A stretch of 64,000 nt of DNA from IMCC45349 sp047219225. Its GTDB lineage: Bacteria; Bacteroidota; Bacteroidia; Flavobacteriales; Flavobacteriaceae. The DNA lies in the NCBI RefSeq assembly GCF_047219225.1, contig NZ_CP178208.1, forward strand, positions 992,001 through 1,056,000. Direction: 5' to 3'. Made by a program: the position numbers and the translations under genes. The notes beneath the pieces are model-generated. The model made no database searches and had not been told where the DNA came from. It worked only from the letters and a program-made list of their open reading frames with translations. Below, piece after piece: positions 42,531 to 51,461 of the stretch (position 1 is the first letter of the stretch; every line of letters begins with the position of its first letter).

Positions 42531-44492
42531 TTATTCTAATTGATTTATAGCTAATTCACTATTAACATATAAGTTTGCTTTTAAAGCATATAATCTACCT
42601 AATGATAATTCTGATTCATTACTTTTCCTGTATTCTATTATAGAATTCAGTGAATTTTCTTTTAATTTACTTAAGGTTGATTTAAGAACATTTTTATTAT
42701 TTTTTTTTAATAAATCTCCCTTGATAACTCCACACAGAATCCTATTCTTATAACGTTCTATTTTTGAACTAATGAAGGTTGTATCTATTCCAAGAAGGTT
42801 TGTCATTTCTTCTTTCCCAAGTATTAAAAAACCATGTTCATTAGGTAATTCGCCTACAGGTAGTTCAGTATCTTCAATTATTGCTAAAAATCCATCAGGC
42901 TTTAAATTCTTCTTGATTGTATTTATAGATTTAGTCCATTCATTAATTGGTATTTCGTGTAATACGTTTACTAAAACGACCAAGTCATAATGATTATTAG
43001 GGATTTCTGATAAGTCGTTATAAACATTATTTGCACCTAGGTTGTTTACTAATTCATTATATTTCGGCTGAATGTCGAAACAATCATAAGATTTTATTCT
43101 TTTCCAAGTTTTTTCAGATTCTCTAATTTTCTCAATTAATCTACCTTTACCTGAGCCAAAATCTAGAATATTTATTGAGTTATTCGTTAAAATAATATTC
43201 TTAAATATTTCAAGTTGTGGGTCGTTGTTATTTGCTTCTTCAAAAACTTCCGGGTCTTCAAAGCATTCACCCATAAAATTTATCATGGCCCAAGAAGGTG
43301 TCGATACCAAAAATTCCACAATTTTATTATAGTGTTCATCAAAACCCATTAAATCATCTACAGATTCGAAAGGAATAGTGGAAGATGGTGAAAATAACTT
43401 ACTATCTCTAACCAGGTGTATCGAGCCATATTGAAGATTCGCTACTATTGAAAGAGAGTGAGTTGCAATAATCAATTGTCCCTCATCTTTTACAAGTTCT
43501 TGTAAGCTCTCAATCAGTTTTATTTGTGCTTTTGGATGTAAATTTAATTCTGGTTCATCAATTATTATTATTGATTCTTTAAATCGTATTCTAGGATTGG
43601 TATTTAACAGAAAAAGCAAAATAGCATAAGTAAAAAGTACTTTTTCCCCTTCAGAAAATTGAGCATAATCAAATTCTCTCCCATCTATTTTCCAAAACCC
43701 AATTGATTTAATAGATATGTGGTCGTCGTATTCATCAACATTAGAAGTTTTAGATTCCCATTCAAGTGTCTTTCCTAAAAATTCATTGACTAATTGTCTT
43801 AAAAGGTTAAACCTTTTATATGAAACTCTATTTTTAAATTTCTTTTCATCTCCTTTAGTATCTATAGCATCATAGGATAATTTGTGAGGAAGTCTTTTTA
43901 AATAGGTTAAAGCTGAATCACTTATCATTGAAAATTCATCTATATTGACATCTTCATCAGTTGAATCAATGATATTTTGAAATGTTGCTCTATTTGAATT
44001 TAAATCCAAGCTAGCCTTTAGTCTTCTGAAATCATCTGGCTTAATTACTTTTATTCTTTTATTTGTATGAAACTGAATATCATTATTTAATTTGTTATAT
44101 GCATTTTGATTAAAAGGAATTCTACTTGATTCTCTATTGAACTGTTGTCGAATAATTTTCAACTCTTCGGTTAATTCTTTTGATTTAGGATTGTTCTTTC
44201 GTCTTTCCTGAATCTCTTTAAATTCTTTATAAATTCTGTATAGTTTTAAATTCTTCTTATGAGCATTTATTTGAGATTCAAGCTGAGTTGGTAAAAACTC
44301 TAATTCACCGTCAAGTAGACTGACAATGTCAATTTTTTTTAATTTATTTTCTATTGCGTTTAAGTAACGTGTTTTACCTGAACCATTTTTTCCAACCAAA
44401 GCTAAGGTATTATTCAACCGATTTGTTTTAAATTCAGTTAGACCTAAACTATGTATTTCACTTTCTGATAATATTAATTCTTTTATTCTCAA
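42531..44492 (-). CDS. ABC-type ATPase fused to a class I methyltransferase
   Basis: 653 residues, no signal peptide. ATPase part: Walker A GKNGSGKT (34-41), signature-like FSEGEKV (279-285), Walker B IIIIDEPE (308-315), D-loop NLH (317-319), switch ATHS (343-346), as in AAA_21/OLD or SMC-like ATPases. The middle (about 45-240) has Lys/Glu-rich helices, a coiled-coil insertion. Methyltransferase part from about 440: motif I DFGSGKG (444-450), acidic SYDCFD near 470 and motif IV LVVLVNVLHEIP near 504; a helical tail follows. Such ATPases are frequent in phage defence, but here the gene is alone with no known toxin or nuclease. The target is unknown. It lies between a terminator and gldD, in AT-rich flanks. 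Confidence 0.85.
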   Translation of the reverse strand: MRIKELILSESEIHSLGLTEFKTNRLNNTLALVGKNGSGKTRYLNAIENKLKKIDIVSLLDGELEFLPTQLESQINAHKKNLKLYRIYKEFKEIQERRKNNPKSKELTEELKIIRQQFNRESSRIPFNQNAYNKLNNDIQFHTNKRIKVIKPDDFRRLKASLDLNSNRATFQNIIDSTDEDVNIDEFSMISDSALTYLKRLPHKLSYDAIDTKGDEKKFKNRVSYKRFNLLRQLVNEFLGKTLEWESKTSNVDEYDDHISIKSIGFWKIDGREFDYAQFSEGEKVLFTYAILLFLLNTNPRIRFKESIIIIDEPELNLHPKAQIKLIESLQELVKDEGQLIIATHSLSIVANLQYGSIHLVRDSKLFSPSSTIPFESVDDLMGFDEHYNKIVEFLVSTPSWAMINFMGECFEDPEVFEEANNNDPQLEIFKNIILTNNSINILDFGSGKGRLIEKIRESEKTWKRIKSYDCFDIQPKYNELVNNLGANNVYNDLSEIPNNHYDLVVLVNVLHEIPINEWTKSINTIKKNLKPDGFLAIIEDTELPVGELPNEHGFLILGKEEMTNLLGIDTTFISSKIERYKNRILCGVIKGDLLKKNNKNVLKSTLSKLKENSLNSIIEYRKSNESELSLGRLYALKANLYVNSELAINQLE

Positions 44493-44609
44493 TTTTGATT
44501 TAAATTACTGTCAACGTATTTATTTAAACACGTTTTAATGGTTAATATAAAAGTGTTAAACGAAGTTAACTTTTTTAAGTAAACAAATCAATACGTAGAA
44601 ATACGTAAT

Positions 44610-45182
44610 TTACTCTTTCCACTTAATAGTTTCCATAATGTGTTGGATGTCCTTTTTTAAGTAATCGGCAGCTGGCAAAATAGAGTCGTAATTAGGTTTG
44701 GCGTAAAAATACAAGGAGCCAGTTACAAAGTGGTTGATACTATCAGTCACATAAAATTGCGATTGCGATGCTGCATTACCTCCAACTTCGTAAAACATAC
44801 CATACACACGATTTTTAGCATCTATAAACTTTTGCTCAGTAATTTCATCGGCCTTTTGTGTATGCTTTTGAGTTATGTTTTGAGCATCTAATAAATAATC
44901 TTCTAAATTGTTATTTACACTTTTATAAGTTAAATAAATAGTTCCTTTTAGTTGACTATAGTTAAGATCTAACCCAACCGATTTTTGGTCTCTAGAAATT
45001 TTTATCTGGCTTAAATCGTCTGCCAAAATATTTTTATCGAATGTAAAAGGCAACTGTGTACTTATCCTAGCATATTGAGGTGTTGGATACTCTAATCGTA
45101 AATAAGCCTTTGGCTTAGGAATAGGATCACTACCACAAGCATAACACATAACTATTAATAATACAATTGCTAACTTTTTCAT
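44610..45182 (-). CDS. gldD: Gliding motility lipoprotein GldD
   Basis: 190 residues. Signal peptide ending in VMCYAC, with lipid-attached Cys. The sequence YLRLEYPTPQYARISTQLPF, the SQSQFYVTDSINHFVTGSLY stretch and the end YLKKDIQHIMETIKWKE match GldD, an essential part of the gliding/T9SS machinery in Bacteroidota. It overlaps gldE by 4 bases, the usual pairing. The T9SS cargo protein at 938 fits with this machinery in the same genome. Confidence 0.93.
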   Translation of the reverse strand: MKKLAIVLLIVMCYACGSDPIPKPKAYLRLEYPTPQYARISTQLPFTFDKNILADDLSQIKISRDQKSVGLDLNYSQLKGTIYLTYKSVNNNLEDYLLDAQNITQKHTQKADEITEQKFIDAKNRVYGMFYEVGGNAASQSQFYVTDSINHFVTGSLYFYAKPNYDSILPAADYLKKDIQHIMETIKWKE

Positions 45183-46489
45183 TCTTGATTAATGGTAATT
45201 TTTACTTGTTTAATGCGCTTTTTATCTAAGCCTTCAATAGTAAAAACGTAATTTTTAAAATTTATTTTACTGTTAAGCTTTGGGAAACTTCCCGAAATTT
45301 CTAAAACAAATCCAGCAATGGTTTCAGCTTCGCCTTTATGGTCTTCAAAAATAGCTTCTTCTTCTAACTTTATAACACGATAAAAGTCTTTTAAAGTGGT
45401 TTTACCTTCAAACACATAGTTATTGTCATCCAGCTTAGAATAAATTAAATCGTCATCATCAAACTCATCACTAATATCTCCTACAATTTCTTCTATCACA
45501 TCTTCTAAAGACACCAATCCTGATGTACCTCCATACTCATCTACTACTACAGCCAAATGCACTTTCTTTTCTTGAAATTCCTGCATTAAATCGTCCAATT
45601 TTTTGTTTTCAGGTACAAAAAACGGCTCACGTAATAACGTAGTCCATTCAAACTGCTTTCTACCCAAATATGGCAGTAAATCTTTTACATATAAAACACC
45701 TACAACATTATCTACATTATCTTGGTATACAGGAATACGCGAATAACCATTTTTAATAATATCAGGAATAATATCGCTGTACTTAGCTGTATGTTCTACG
45801 GCAAAAATGTCTATACGTGGACGCATTACCTGTTTGGTATCTGTATTTCCAAACGACACAATACCTTGTAAAATTTTATGTTCCTCCTTAGTAGTATCCT
45901 CTTCACTTGTTAGCTCTAATGCTTGCGATAATTGGTCAACACTTAAATTAGATTTTTGTTTCCCTAACTTGTTATGAATAGCATGCGTAATACTTTGCAT
46001 TGGTAAACTTATTGGTGCAAAAACAACATCTAAAACTTTAAGTGGATAAGCCATAAACTTAGAGAACTTAATGTTGTTTCTGCTTGCATATACTTTTGGC
46101 AATATTTCGCCAAACAAAAGAATTAAAAATGTAATTACAACAACCTCAATTACAAACTTTAAAACTGGCGATTCTATACTCTCAAAAACAAAGCCACCTA
46201 AGTAAGCAAACAGTATTACAATGGCAATATTTATAAAGTTATTTGCTACTAAAATAGTTGCTAGTAATTTTTTAGGGCGTTCTAAAAGTTTCGCAACAAT
46301 ATGCATTGGTTTAGAATTACTTTCTTGAACATCGTCTAAATCTTTTTGAGTTAAAGAAAACAAAGCTACTTCGGCACCAGAAATTAGTGCAGAACATATT
46401 AATAGTATAAATAGTAATACAAAACCTGATACAATTGACATGTCAATTGTTGTGAAAGAAAGTACTAAACTAAAGGGTTCAGGGTCCAA
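45179..46489 (-). CDS. gldE: Gliding motility protein GldE (CNNM/CBS/CorC family)
   Basis: 436 residues. Four membrane helices in a CNNM domain (about 15-190, SALISGAEVALFSLTQKDLD), then two CBS domains (about 210-330) and the CorC_HlyC domain (about 345-430, KLDDNNYVFEGKTTLKDFYR). This is the gldE architecture; family relatives are magnesium/cobalt efflux-type proteins. It sits directly upstream of gldD, and with it supports gliding and type IX secretion by an unknown mechanism. Confidence 0.93.
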   Translation of the reverse strand: MDPEPFSLVLSFTTIDMSIVSGFVLLFILLICSALISGAEVALFSLTQKDLDDVQESNSKPMHIVAKLLERPKKLLATILVANNFINIAIVILFAYLGGFVFESIESPVLKFVIEVVVITFLILLFGEILPKVYASRNNIKFSKFMAYPLKVLDVVFAPISLPMQSITHAIHNKLGKQKSNLSVDQLSQALELTSEEDTTKEEHKILQGIVSFGNTDTKQVMRPRIDIFAVEHTAKYSDIIPDIIKNGYSRIPVYQDNVDNVVGVLYVKDLLPYLGRKQFEWTTLLREPFFVPENKKLDDLMQEFQEKKVHLAVVVDEYGGTSGLVSLEDVIEEIVGDISDEFDDDDLIYSKLDDNNYVFEGKTTLKDFYRVIKLEEEAIFEDHKGEAETIAGFVLEISGSFPKLNSKINFKNYVFTIEGLDKKRIKQVKITINQE

Positions 46490-46511
46490 CAGTTAAAATA
46501 TTAGTTAACAA

Positions 46512-46961
46512 TTAAAATGGTAAATCGTCGTCTTCTGGAGTTGAAGATTCGTTTACTACATTTTGTGTATTTTGAACTGGTTGCTGCACGTTTTGAGGAC
46601 TTGCATTTCCAGCTGGATTTTCATTTTTGGTTGTTAAAAAAGTAAAGTCTGTACAATGGATTTCGGTAGAGTAACGATCGTTACCTTTATCGTCTTGCCA
46701 TTTACGTGTTTTTATTCTCCCTTCAATATATACTCGATCACCTTTACTAAGGTACTTTTCGCATATTTCGGCAGCCTTATTTCTAACAACTATATTATGC
46801 CATTCGGTATTAGTAATACGCTCGTTTGTTTGCTTATTAGTATACGTTTCGTTTGTAGCAAGCGGAAAACGACCAACACAATTTTTATCATCAAAATAAT
46901 GCATTTTCACCTCGTCTCCTAAATGCCCAATAAGCATTACTTTATTTAATGTTCCTGACAT
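46512..46961 (-). CDS. ssb: Single-stranded DNA-binding protein
   Basis: 149 residues. The OB fold covers about 1-108 (NKVMLIGHLGDEVKMHYFDD, then TNTEWHNIVVRNKAAEI and GDRVYIEGRIKTRKWQDDKG), followed by a Gln/Asn-rich linker and the acidic tip EDDDLPF that recruits repair and replication proteins. It coats single-stranded DNA. It lies between gldE and mutY on the same strand with a TAnnTTTG element 20 bases before the start. Confidence 0.95.
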   Translation of the reverse strand: MSGTLNKVMLIGHLGDEVKMHYFDDKNCVGRFPLATNETYTNKQTNERITNTEWHNIVVRNKAAEICEKYLSKGDRVYIEGRIKTRKWQDDKGNDRYSTEIHCTDFTFLTTKNENPAGNASPQNVQQPVQNTQNVVNESSTPEDDDLPF

Positions 46962-46980
46962 AATATATTTATTTGAACTG

Positions 46981-46988
46981 CAAAATTA
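46981..46988 (-). promoter_or_regulatory. Promoter -7 element of ssb
   Basis: Reads TAATTTTG on the minus strand (consensus TAnnTTTG), 20 bases before the ssb start. Confidence 0.55.
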
Positions 46989-47040
46989 ATGGTTTTACAG
47001 TATTCTTCTTTTAAAAGTACTAAAAATTATGAAAATAGTT

Positions 47041-48084
47041 TTAGTTGTTAAAATTATATGTTTCTATAAATCTACCAATTACAATTGGAACAGGATAATT
47101 TTTAATATCGCTAATACTTATTCCTTCCTTTGGTAATTTATTTGTTTTTACAACCCAAAAACTAGTATATAAATGTTGATGCGATAACTTGTGAACTATT
47201 TCCTCTTTATTATATAGATTAAAGGTTTCTATTCCATTTATATCAAAAGATGTATTTATAGCTTCTTGAAAAGAATTTTTAGTTAATCGTTTTTTGGTTT
47301 CAATTAAAGGAAACTGATACAGGTTTTGCCATATTCCTTTTTGAGTTCTTTGCTCAATAATAGTTTCTCCATTATTACTAACAAATACAATAAAATTAAA
47401 ATAACGCTTTCTTACCTTAGTCTTTTTAAGTTTAACTGGTAGTGTTGTTACCTTATTTAACTGCAAAGCTATACATGAAGTTTTTAAAGGACATACTTCA
47501 CAATTTGGAGATTGTGGCTTACATTGTCTTGCTCCAAACTCCATAATAGCTTGGTTATAGTCACCAATATTACTTTTTGGTAATAATGACTGTGCTAATA
47601 CTTTAAATTCTTTTATTCCATTTGTACTGTTAATAGGTGTTTCTACACCATAATAACGAGACAATACTCTATATACATTACCATCAACAACAGCAGTAGC
47701 TTCATTATAACAAATTGAAGCAATAGCACTAGCAGTATAATCGCCAACTCCTTTTAGTTTTAATAACTCTTTATATGTAGAAGGGAAAACGCCATTTAAT
47801 TCTTCAACAACATATTTAGCCGAAAAATGTAAATTTCTAGCTCTAGAATAATATCCTAGTCCTTGCCAAAGCTTTAAAACGGTATCTTCTTGTGCATTTG
47901 CAAGGTCAAAAACAGTAGGAAATTTGCTAACAAAAGCTTCATAATAAGGCAACCCTTGCTTAACTTGTGTTTGTTGTAAAATAATTTCTGATAGCCAAAT
48001 TAAGTATGGGTTTTTGGTTTCTCTCCAAGGTAAAACCCTTTTATTTACTGAGTACCAGTTAGTTATATTTTTAATGAAATTCAT
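47041..48084 (-). CDS. mutY: A/G-specific adenine glycosylase MutY
   Basis: 347 residues. The helix-hairpin-helix has LLKLKGVGDYTASAIASICY (near 104-123) and the iron-sulfur loop is CKPQSPNCEVCPLKTSC, i.e. C-x6-C-x2-C-x5-C (near 190-206). The C-terminal part (from about 225) is a NUDIX-like domain that reads 8-oxoG. It removes adenine mispaired with 8-oxoguanine. It sits upstream of ssb and is divergent from the HU gene; a TAnnTTTG element lies just before it. Confidence 0.95.
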   Translation of the reverse strand: MNFIKNITNWYSVNKRVLPWRETKNPYLIWLSEIILQQTQVKQGLPYYEAFVSKFPTVFDLANAQEDTVLKLWQGLGYYSRARNLHFSAKYVVEELNGVFPSTYKELLKLKGVGDYTASAIASICYNEATAVVDGNVYRVLSRYYGVETPINSTNGIKEFKVLAQSLLPKSNIGDYNQAIMEFGARQCKPQSPNCEVCPLKTSCIALQLNKVTTLPVKLKKTKVRKRYFNFIVFVSNNGETIIEQRTQKGIWQNLYQFPLIETKKRLTKNSFQEAINTSFDINGIETFNLYNKEEIVHKLSHQHLYTSFWVVKTNKLPKEGISISDIKNYPVPIVIGRFIETYNFNN

Positions 48085-48103
48085 TTTTTTAATACTAGGA
48101 CAG

Positions 48104-48111
48104 CAAAAATA
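48104..48111 (-). promoter_or_regulatory. Promoter -7 element of mutY
   Basis: Reads TATTTTTG on the minus strand (consensus TAnnTTTG), 20 bases before the mutY start. Confidence 0.6.
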
Positions 48112-48145
48112 AACGTTTATTAGGTTAAAATTTAATGAATTAGGC

Positions 48146-48177
48146 TTGAAATATTGAAATTAAAATACATATATTTG
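48146..48177 (+). promoter_or_regulatory. Promoter of the HU gene
   Basis: TTG, 21 bases, then TATATTTG: -33 and -7 elements of the Bacteroidota consensus with good spacing, 43 bases before the HU start. Confidence 0.7.
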
Positions 48178-48219
48178 CATCCCTTATAATTTAAAAGATA
48201 ACCCTAAAAATAATAGACA

Positions 48220-48510
48220 ATGACTAAGGCTGATATAGTAGCAAAAATTTCTGAGAAATTAGGAATAGAAAAAGGTGATGTTCAAGCAACTGTTGAAACA
48301 TTTATGAGTGAAGTAAAAACTTCTTTAGAAAGTGGAGACAATGTATATCTAAGAGGATTTGGAAGTTTCATCATCAAAACAAGAGCTGAGAAAACTGGTA
48401 GAAATATTTCTAAAAATACAACTATCAAAATACCTGCTCATAACATACCAGCATTTAAACCAGCGAAAGTTTTTGTAGAAGGAGTAAAAGCTAACGTTGA
48501 GGTTAAATAA
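48220..48510 (+). CDS. HU-family DNA-binding protein
   Basis: 96 residues. Starts MTKADIVAKISEKLGIEKGD; the DNA-intercalating arm is EKTGRNISKNTTIKIPAHNI and the core signature is LRGFGSFIIKTRAEKTGRN. It bends DNA and packs the nucleoid. It is followed 39 bases later by a 29-residue basic protein gene and the shared terminator, so both may be made from one promoter. Confidence 0.95.
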   Translation: MTKADIVAKISEKLGIEKGDVQATVETFMSEVKTSLESGDNVYLRGFGSFIIKTRAEKTGRNISKNTTIKIPAHNIPAFKPAKVFVEGVKANVEVK

Positions 48511-48549
48511 GACATTAAAAAATAAGTATTAATTTAAAACGCATTATTT

Positions 48550-48639
48550 ATGCCAAGCGGTAAAAAACGTAAAAGACATAAGGTAGCTACGCACAAGCGT
48601 AAAAAGAGACGTCGCGCTAATCGTCACAAGAAAAAATAA
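48550..48639 (+). CDS. 29-residue, highly basic protein (probable small ribosomal protein)
   Basis: MPSGKKRKRHKVATHKRKKR and further RRANRHKKK: about half of the residues are Lys or Arg, with 4 His. It has an ATG start, a TAA stop and an intrinsic terminator right after. This basic composition is that of ribosomal proteins. From memory I associate such a small protein with the Bacteroidota ribosome (bL38), but I cannot verify the identity here. It follows HU on the same strand. Confidence 0.75.
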   Translation: MPSGKKRKRHKVATHKRKKRRRANRHKKK

Positions 48640-48641
48640 TT

Positions 48642-48676
48642 CGAAAAAGTAGTTTTTTAACTACTTTTTCGGTTTT
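48642..48676 (+). terminator. Intrinsic terminator after the basic protein gene
   Basis: CGAAAAAGTAGTT and AACTACTTTTTCG form a 13-bp stem with TTTT loop and a downstream T-rich stretch. Confidence 0.82.
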
Positions 48677-48692
48677 ATTAAAAATCGTTCTT

Positions 48693-48809
48693 TGATATCA
48701 AATTCATTGAAATAATCACTTATACCTTAGTGATTTGATGAATTTAACGGATTAAATTCCTGTGAATCAAGAAAATATGTATAATCCATCTGTACTTAAA
48801 TGTATGGAT
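48693..48809 (+). promoter_or_regulatory. Folded leader upstream of rng
   Basis: Within 183 bases before the rng start, AATCACT (48714-48720) pairs with AGTGATT (48729-48735) and, outside it, AAATTCAT with ATGAATTT, giving a long imperfect hairpin. A second stem ATCCAT (48784-48789)/ATGGAT (48804-48809) lies 14 bases before the start. In E. coli the rne leader folds and lets RNase E cut its own mRNA; a similar self-control is possible here, but is inference. Confidence 0.35.
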
Positions 48810-48822
48810 AAAAATTAACTAT

Positions 48823-50367
48823 ATGAATAAAGAATTGATTATTCGTTCTAGTTCTGACAATGTTGATTTTGCCTTATTAAAAGATGGAAAACTTATTGAA
48901 TTTCAAAAAGAGGAAGACAACAGTAATTTTTCGGTTGGTGATGTGTTTATAGCCAAAATACGAAAATCTGTTCCTGGACTAAATGCAGCATTTGTAAATG
49001 TTGGTTATGAAAAAGATGCTTTTTTGCATTATCATGATTTAGGTCCAAAACTCCCTTCCCTTTTAAAATTTGTAAAACGTGTAAGCACAGGTAAACTTAA
49101 AGACTATTCTTTAAAAAATTTCCCATTTGAAAAAGATATTGATAAAAACGGAAGTATTACTGACGTTATAAAATCAAATCAATCTGCATTAGTACAAATA
49201 GTAAAAGAACCAATTTCTACTAAAGGACCACGAATAAGCTCCGAGCTTTCTATAGCTGGTAGATATTTAGTTTTAGTTCCTTTTTCTGATCGTATTTCAA
49301 TTTCTCAAAAAATTGAAGACAAAGCAGAAAAAGACCGACTTAAACGATTGGTAAAAAGTATTACACCAAAAGGATTTGGTGTCATTGTACGTACAGTTGC
49401 AGAAGGCAAAAAAGTAGCGGAACTAGACAGAGATTTGCAAAACTTATATGGTCGTTGGACCGCAATGTGCAAAAAACTCTACAAAGCTCATCATCCAAGT
49501 AAAGTGTTAGGTGAAATGAATAAAGCCTCTTCTATTTTAAGAGACATTTTTAATGATACTTTCACTTCAATAGTAGTAGATGACGAGTCGCTATACATTC
49601 AAATTAAAGATTACGTGCAAAAAATTGCACCTAAAAAAGAATCAATAGTTAAGTTGTATCAGTCTAAAATTCCAATTTTCGAAAAATATGGAATCGAGAG
49701 ACAAATAAAAACATCCTTTGGAAAAACTGTTTCTATGGCTAAAGGCGCTTATTTGGTAATTGAACATACCGAAGCTCTTCATGTTATAGATGTGAACAGT
49801 GGAAACCGATCTAACAAGGCAAAAAACCAAGAGGATACTGCATTAGAAGTTAACTTAATCGCAGCTACAGAAATGGCTCGTCAATTACGATTACGTGATA
49901 TGGGAGGTATTATAGTTGTTGATTTTATTGACATGGGAAATGCAGAAAACAGAAAAACGCTTTATAATCATCTTCGTGAAGAAATGAAGGACGATAGAGC
50001 TAAACATAAAATATTACCTCCAAGTAAATTTGGATTGATACAAATTACCAGACAAAGAGTAAGACCAGAAATGAACATTAAAACCAGAGAGGAAGATCCT
50101 AATGGTGTAAATGGTAAAGAGGTTGAAGCTCCAATAGTGTTAGTAGAAAAAATAACACATGAACTGGAACAACTATTTAAAAAAGACTATAAAAAGATAA
50201 CTTTAAACACACATCCTTTTATAGCAGCCTTTTTAACCAAAGGCTTTCCATCTATACGTTCAAAATGGTTTTTTGAACATAAAAAATGGGTGAAAATTCA
50301 ACCAAGAGATGCTTACACATATCTTGAATACCACTTTGATGACAAAGATGGTAATCAAATTAAATAA
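48823..50367 (+). CDS. rng: Ribonuclease G/E family endoribonuclease
   Basis: 514 residues. S1 domain near 40-140 (VGDVFIAKIRKSVPGLNAAF), then the RNase H-like and DNase I-like catalytic parts. The catalytic Asp/Mg site is IDVNSGNRSNKAKNQEDTAL with Asp near 325, and GGIIVVDFIDMG near 365. It ends in EYHFDDKDGNQIK without the long scaffold tail of RNase E. It cuts single-stranded rRNA and mRNA. Its leader has hairpins that may be self-targets. Confidence 0.95.
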   Translation: MNKELIIRSSSDNVDFALLKDGKLIEFQKEEDNSNFSVGDVFIAKIRKSVPGLNAAFVNVGYEKDAFLHYHDLGPKLPSLLKFVKRVSTGKLKDYSLKNFPFEKDIDKNGSITDVIKSNQSALVQIVKEPISTKGPRISSELSIAGRYLVLVPFSDRISISQKIEDKAEKDRLKRLVKSITPKGFGVIVRTVAEGKKVAELDRDLQNLYGRWTAMCKKLYKAHHPSKVLGEMNKASSILRDIFNDTFTSIVVDDESLYIQIKDYVQKIAPKKESIVKLYQSKIPIFEKYGIERQIKTSFGKTVSMAKGAYLVIEHTEALHVIDVNSGNRSNKAKNQEDTALEVNLIAATEMARQLRLRDMGGIIVVDFIDMGNAENRKTLYNHLREEMKDDRAKHKILPPSKFGLIQITRQRVRPEMNIKTREEDPNGVNGKEVEAPIVLVEKITHELEQLFKKDYKKITLNTHPFIAAFLTKGFPSIRSKWFFEHKKWVKIQPRDAYTYLEYHFDDKDGNQIK

Positions 50368-50370
50368 TAA

Positions 50371-50404
50371 AAAAGCCTAACAACTATGTTGTTAGGCTTT
50401 TTTT
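50371..50404. terminator. Bidirectional intrinsic terminator after rng
   Basis: AAAAGCCTAACAAC and GTTGTTAGGCTTTT form a 14-bp perfect stem around TAT, with T's on one side and A's on the other, between rng and the convergent aldo/keto reductase gene. Confidence 0.9.
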
Positions 50405-50423
50405 ATGTTCAATATTCTTTCTT

Positions 50424-51461
50424 TTAAGGAGCTGGATTAGGTATTACTGCATGAATAACATTAATTTTTTCTAATACCTCAGCACTTAACTCAACATTAA
50501 TACTGTCAATATTCTCTTTTAATTGCTCCAAATTAGTAGCACCAATAATATTACTAGTTATAAAAGGTTGCTGATTTACAAAAGCCAAGGCCATTTGTGC
50601 TAAAGTTAAGCCGTTACTTTCAGCTAATTCAAGATATTGCTTTGTTGCTTCTGTAGATTGCTCGCTACTGTAACGTGCAAACCTTGGGAATAGTTTTAAT
50701 CTAGCATTATCAGCAGCAGTACCTTTAATATACTTTCCAGAAAGCACACCAAAACCTAATGGTGAATATGCTAACAATCCAATATTTTCACGTATTGCTA
50801 CTTCAGCCATATCTCCTTCAAAAGGTCTATTTAAAAGCGAGTATGCATTTTGAATTGTAATAGGTCTTGGTAAATCATGTTTATTAGACTCTTCCATATA
50901 ACGCATAGTTCCCCAAGCCTTTTCATTAGATAAACCTACATGTCTTATTTTTCCAGCTTTGATAATTTCATCAAGTGTTTCTAATATCTCTTTAAAATTA
51001 TCTTGCCAAGGGTCGTTAGGATTATGCTTATAATCTCTAATTCCAAATGTATTAGTTTGACGCTCTGGCCAATGTAGTTGGTATAAGTCAATATAATCTG
51101 TTTGCAAGCGCTCTAACTCTGCATCTACTGCACTTTTAATTGCATCTGGACTAAATCCATTAGTACGTATATGTGCTGTATAATCTCCAGGTCCAGCTAT
51201 TTTACTAGCTAATACTATTTTATCACGATTACCTGTTTTTTGTAACCACGTGCCTATTATTTTACTTGTACGTCCTTGTGTTTCGGCTGTTGCTGGCACA
51301 GGATATAACTCTGCAGTATCAATAAAATTGACACCTTGTTCAAAAGCATAATCTAGCTGTGCGTGACCTTCGGCCTCTGTATTTTGATTTCCCCAAGTCA
51401 TAGACCCAAGGCATATTTTACTAACTTTTACATTAGTATTTGGTAATGTTGTGTACTTCAT
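50424..51461 (-). CDS. Aldo/keto reductase (Tas-like)
   Basis: 345 residues. The TIM-barrel tetrad is visible: Asp in GVNFIDTAELYPVPA, Tyr55-type, Lys in DKIVLASKIAG, and His in DLYQLHWPERQ. The NADPH-binding end is LEQLKENIDSINVELSAEVL. It reduces carbonyls with NADPH; similarity to Tas/YghZ-type enzymes is in the opening MKYTTLPNTNVKVSKICLGS. The substrate is unknown. The gene follows the OmpA lipoprotein gene, sharing one base with its stop codon, and is cotranscribed with it. Confidence 0.92.
   Translation of the reverse strand: MKYTTLPNTNVKVSKICLGSMTWGNQNTEAEGHAQLDYAFEQGVNFIDTAELYPVPATAETQGRTSKIIGTWLQKTGNRDKIVLASKIAGPGDYTAHIRTNGFSPDAIKSAVDAELERLQTDYIDLYQLHWPERQTNTFGIRDYKHNPNDPWQDNFKEILETLDEIIKAGKIRHVGLSNEKAWGTMRYMEESNKHDLPRPITIQNAYSLLNRPFEGDMAEVAIRENIGLLAYSPLGFGVLSGKYIKGTAADNARLKLFPRFARYSSEQSTEATKQYLELAESNGLTLAQMALAFVNQQPFITSNIIGATNLEQLKENIDSINVELSAEVLEKINVIHAVIPNPAP

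Noticed and set aside
44590..44607. Direct repeat AATACGTA twice near the ATPase gene
   Set aside because: Only 8 bases and in AT-rich DNA; not enough for an att site.
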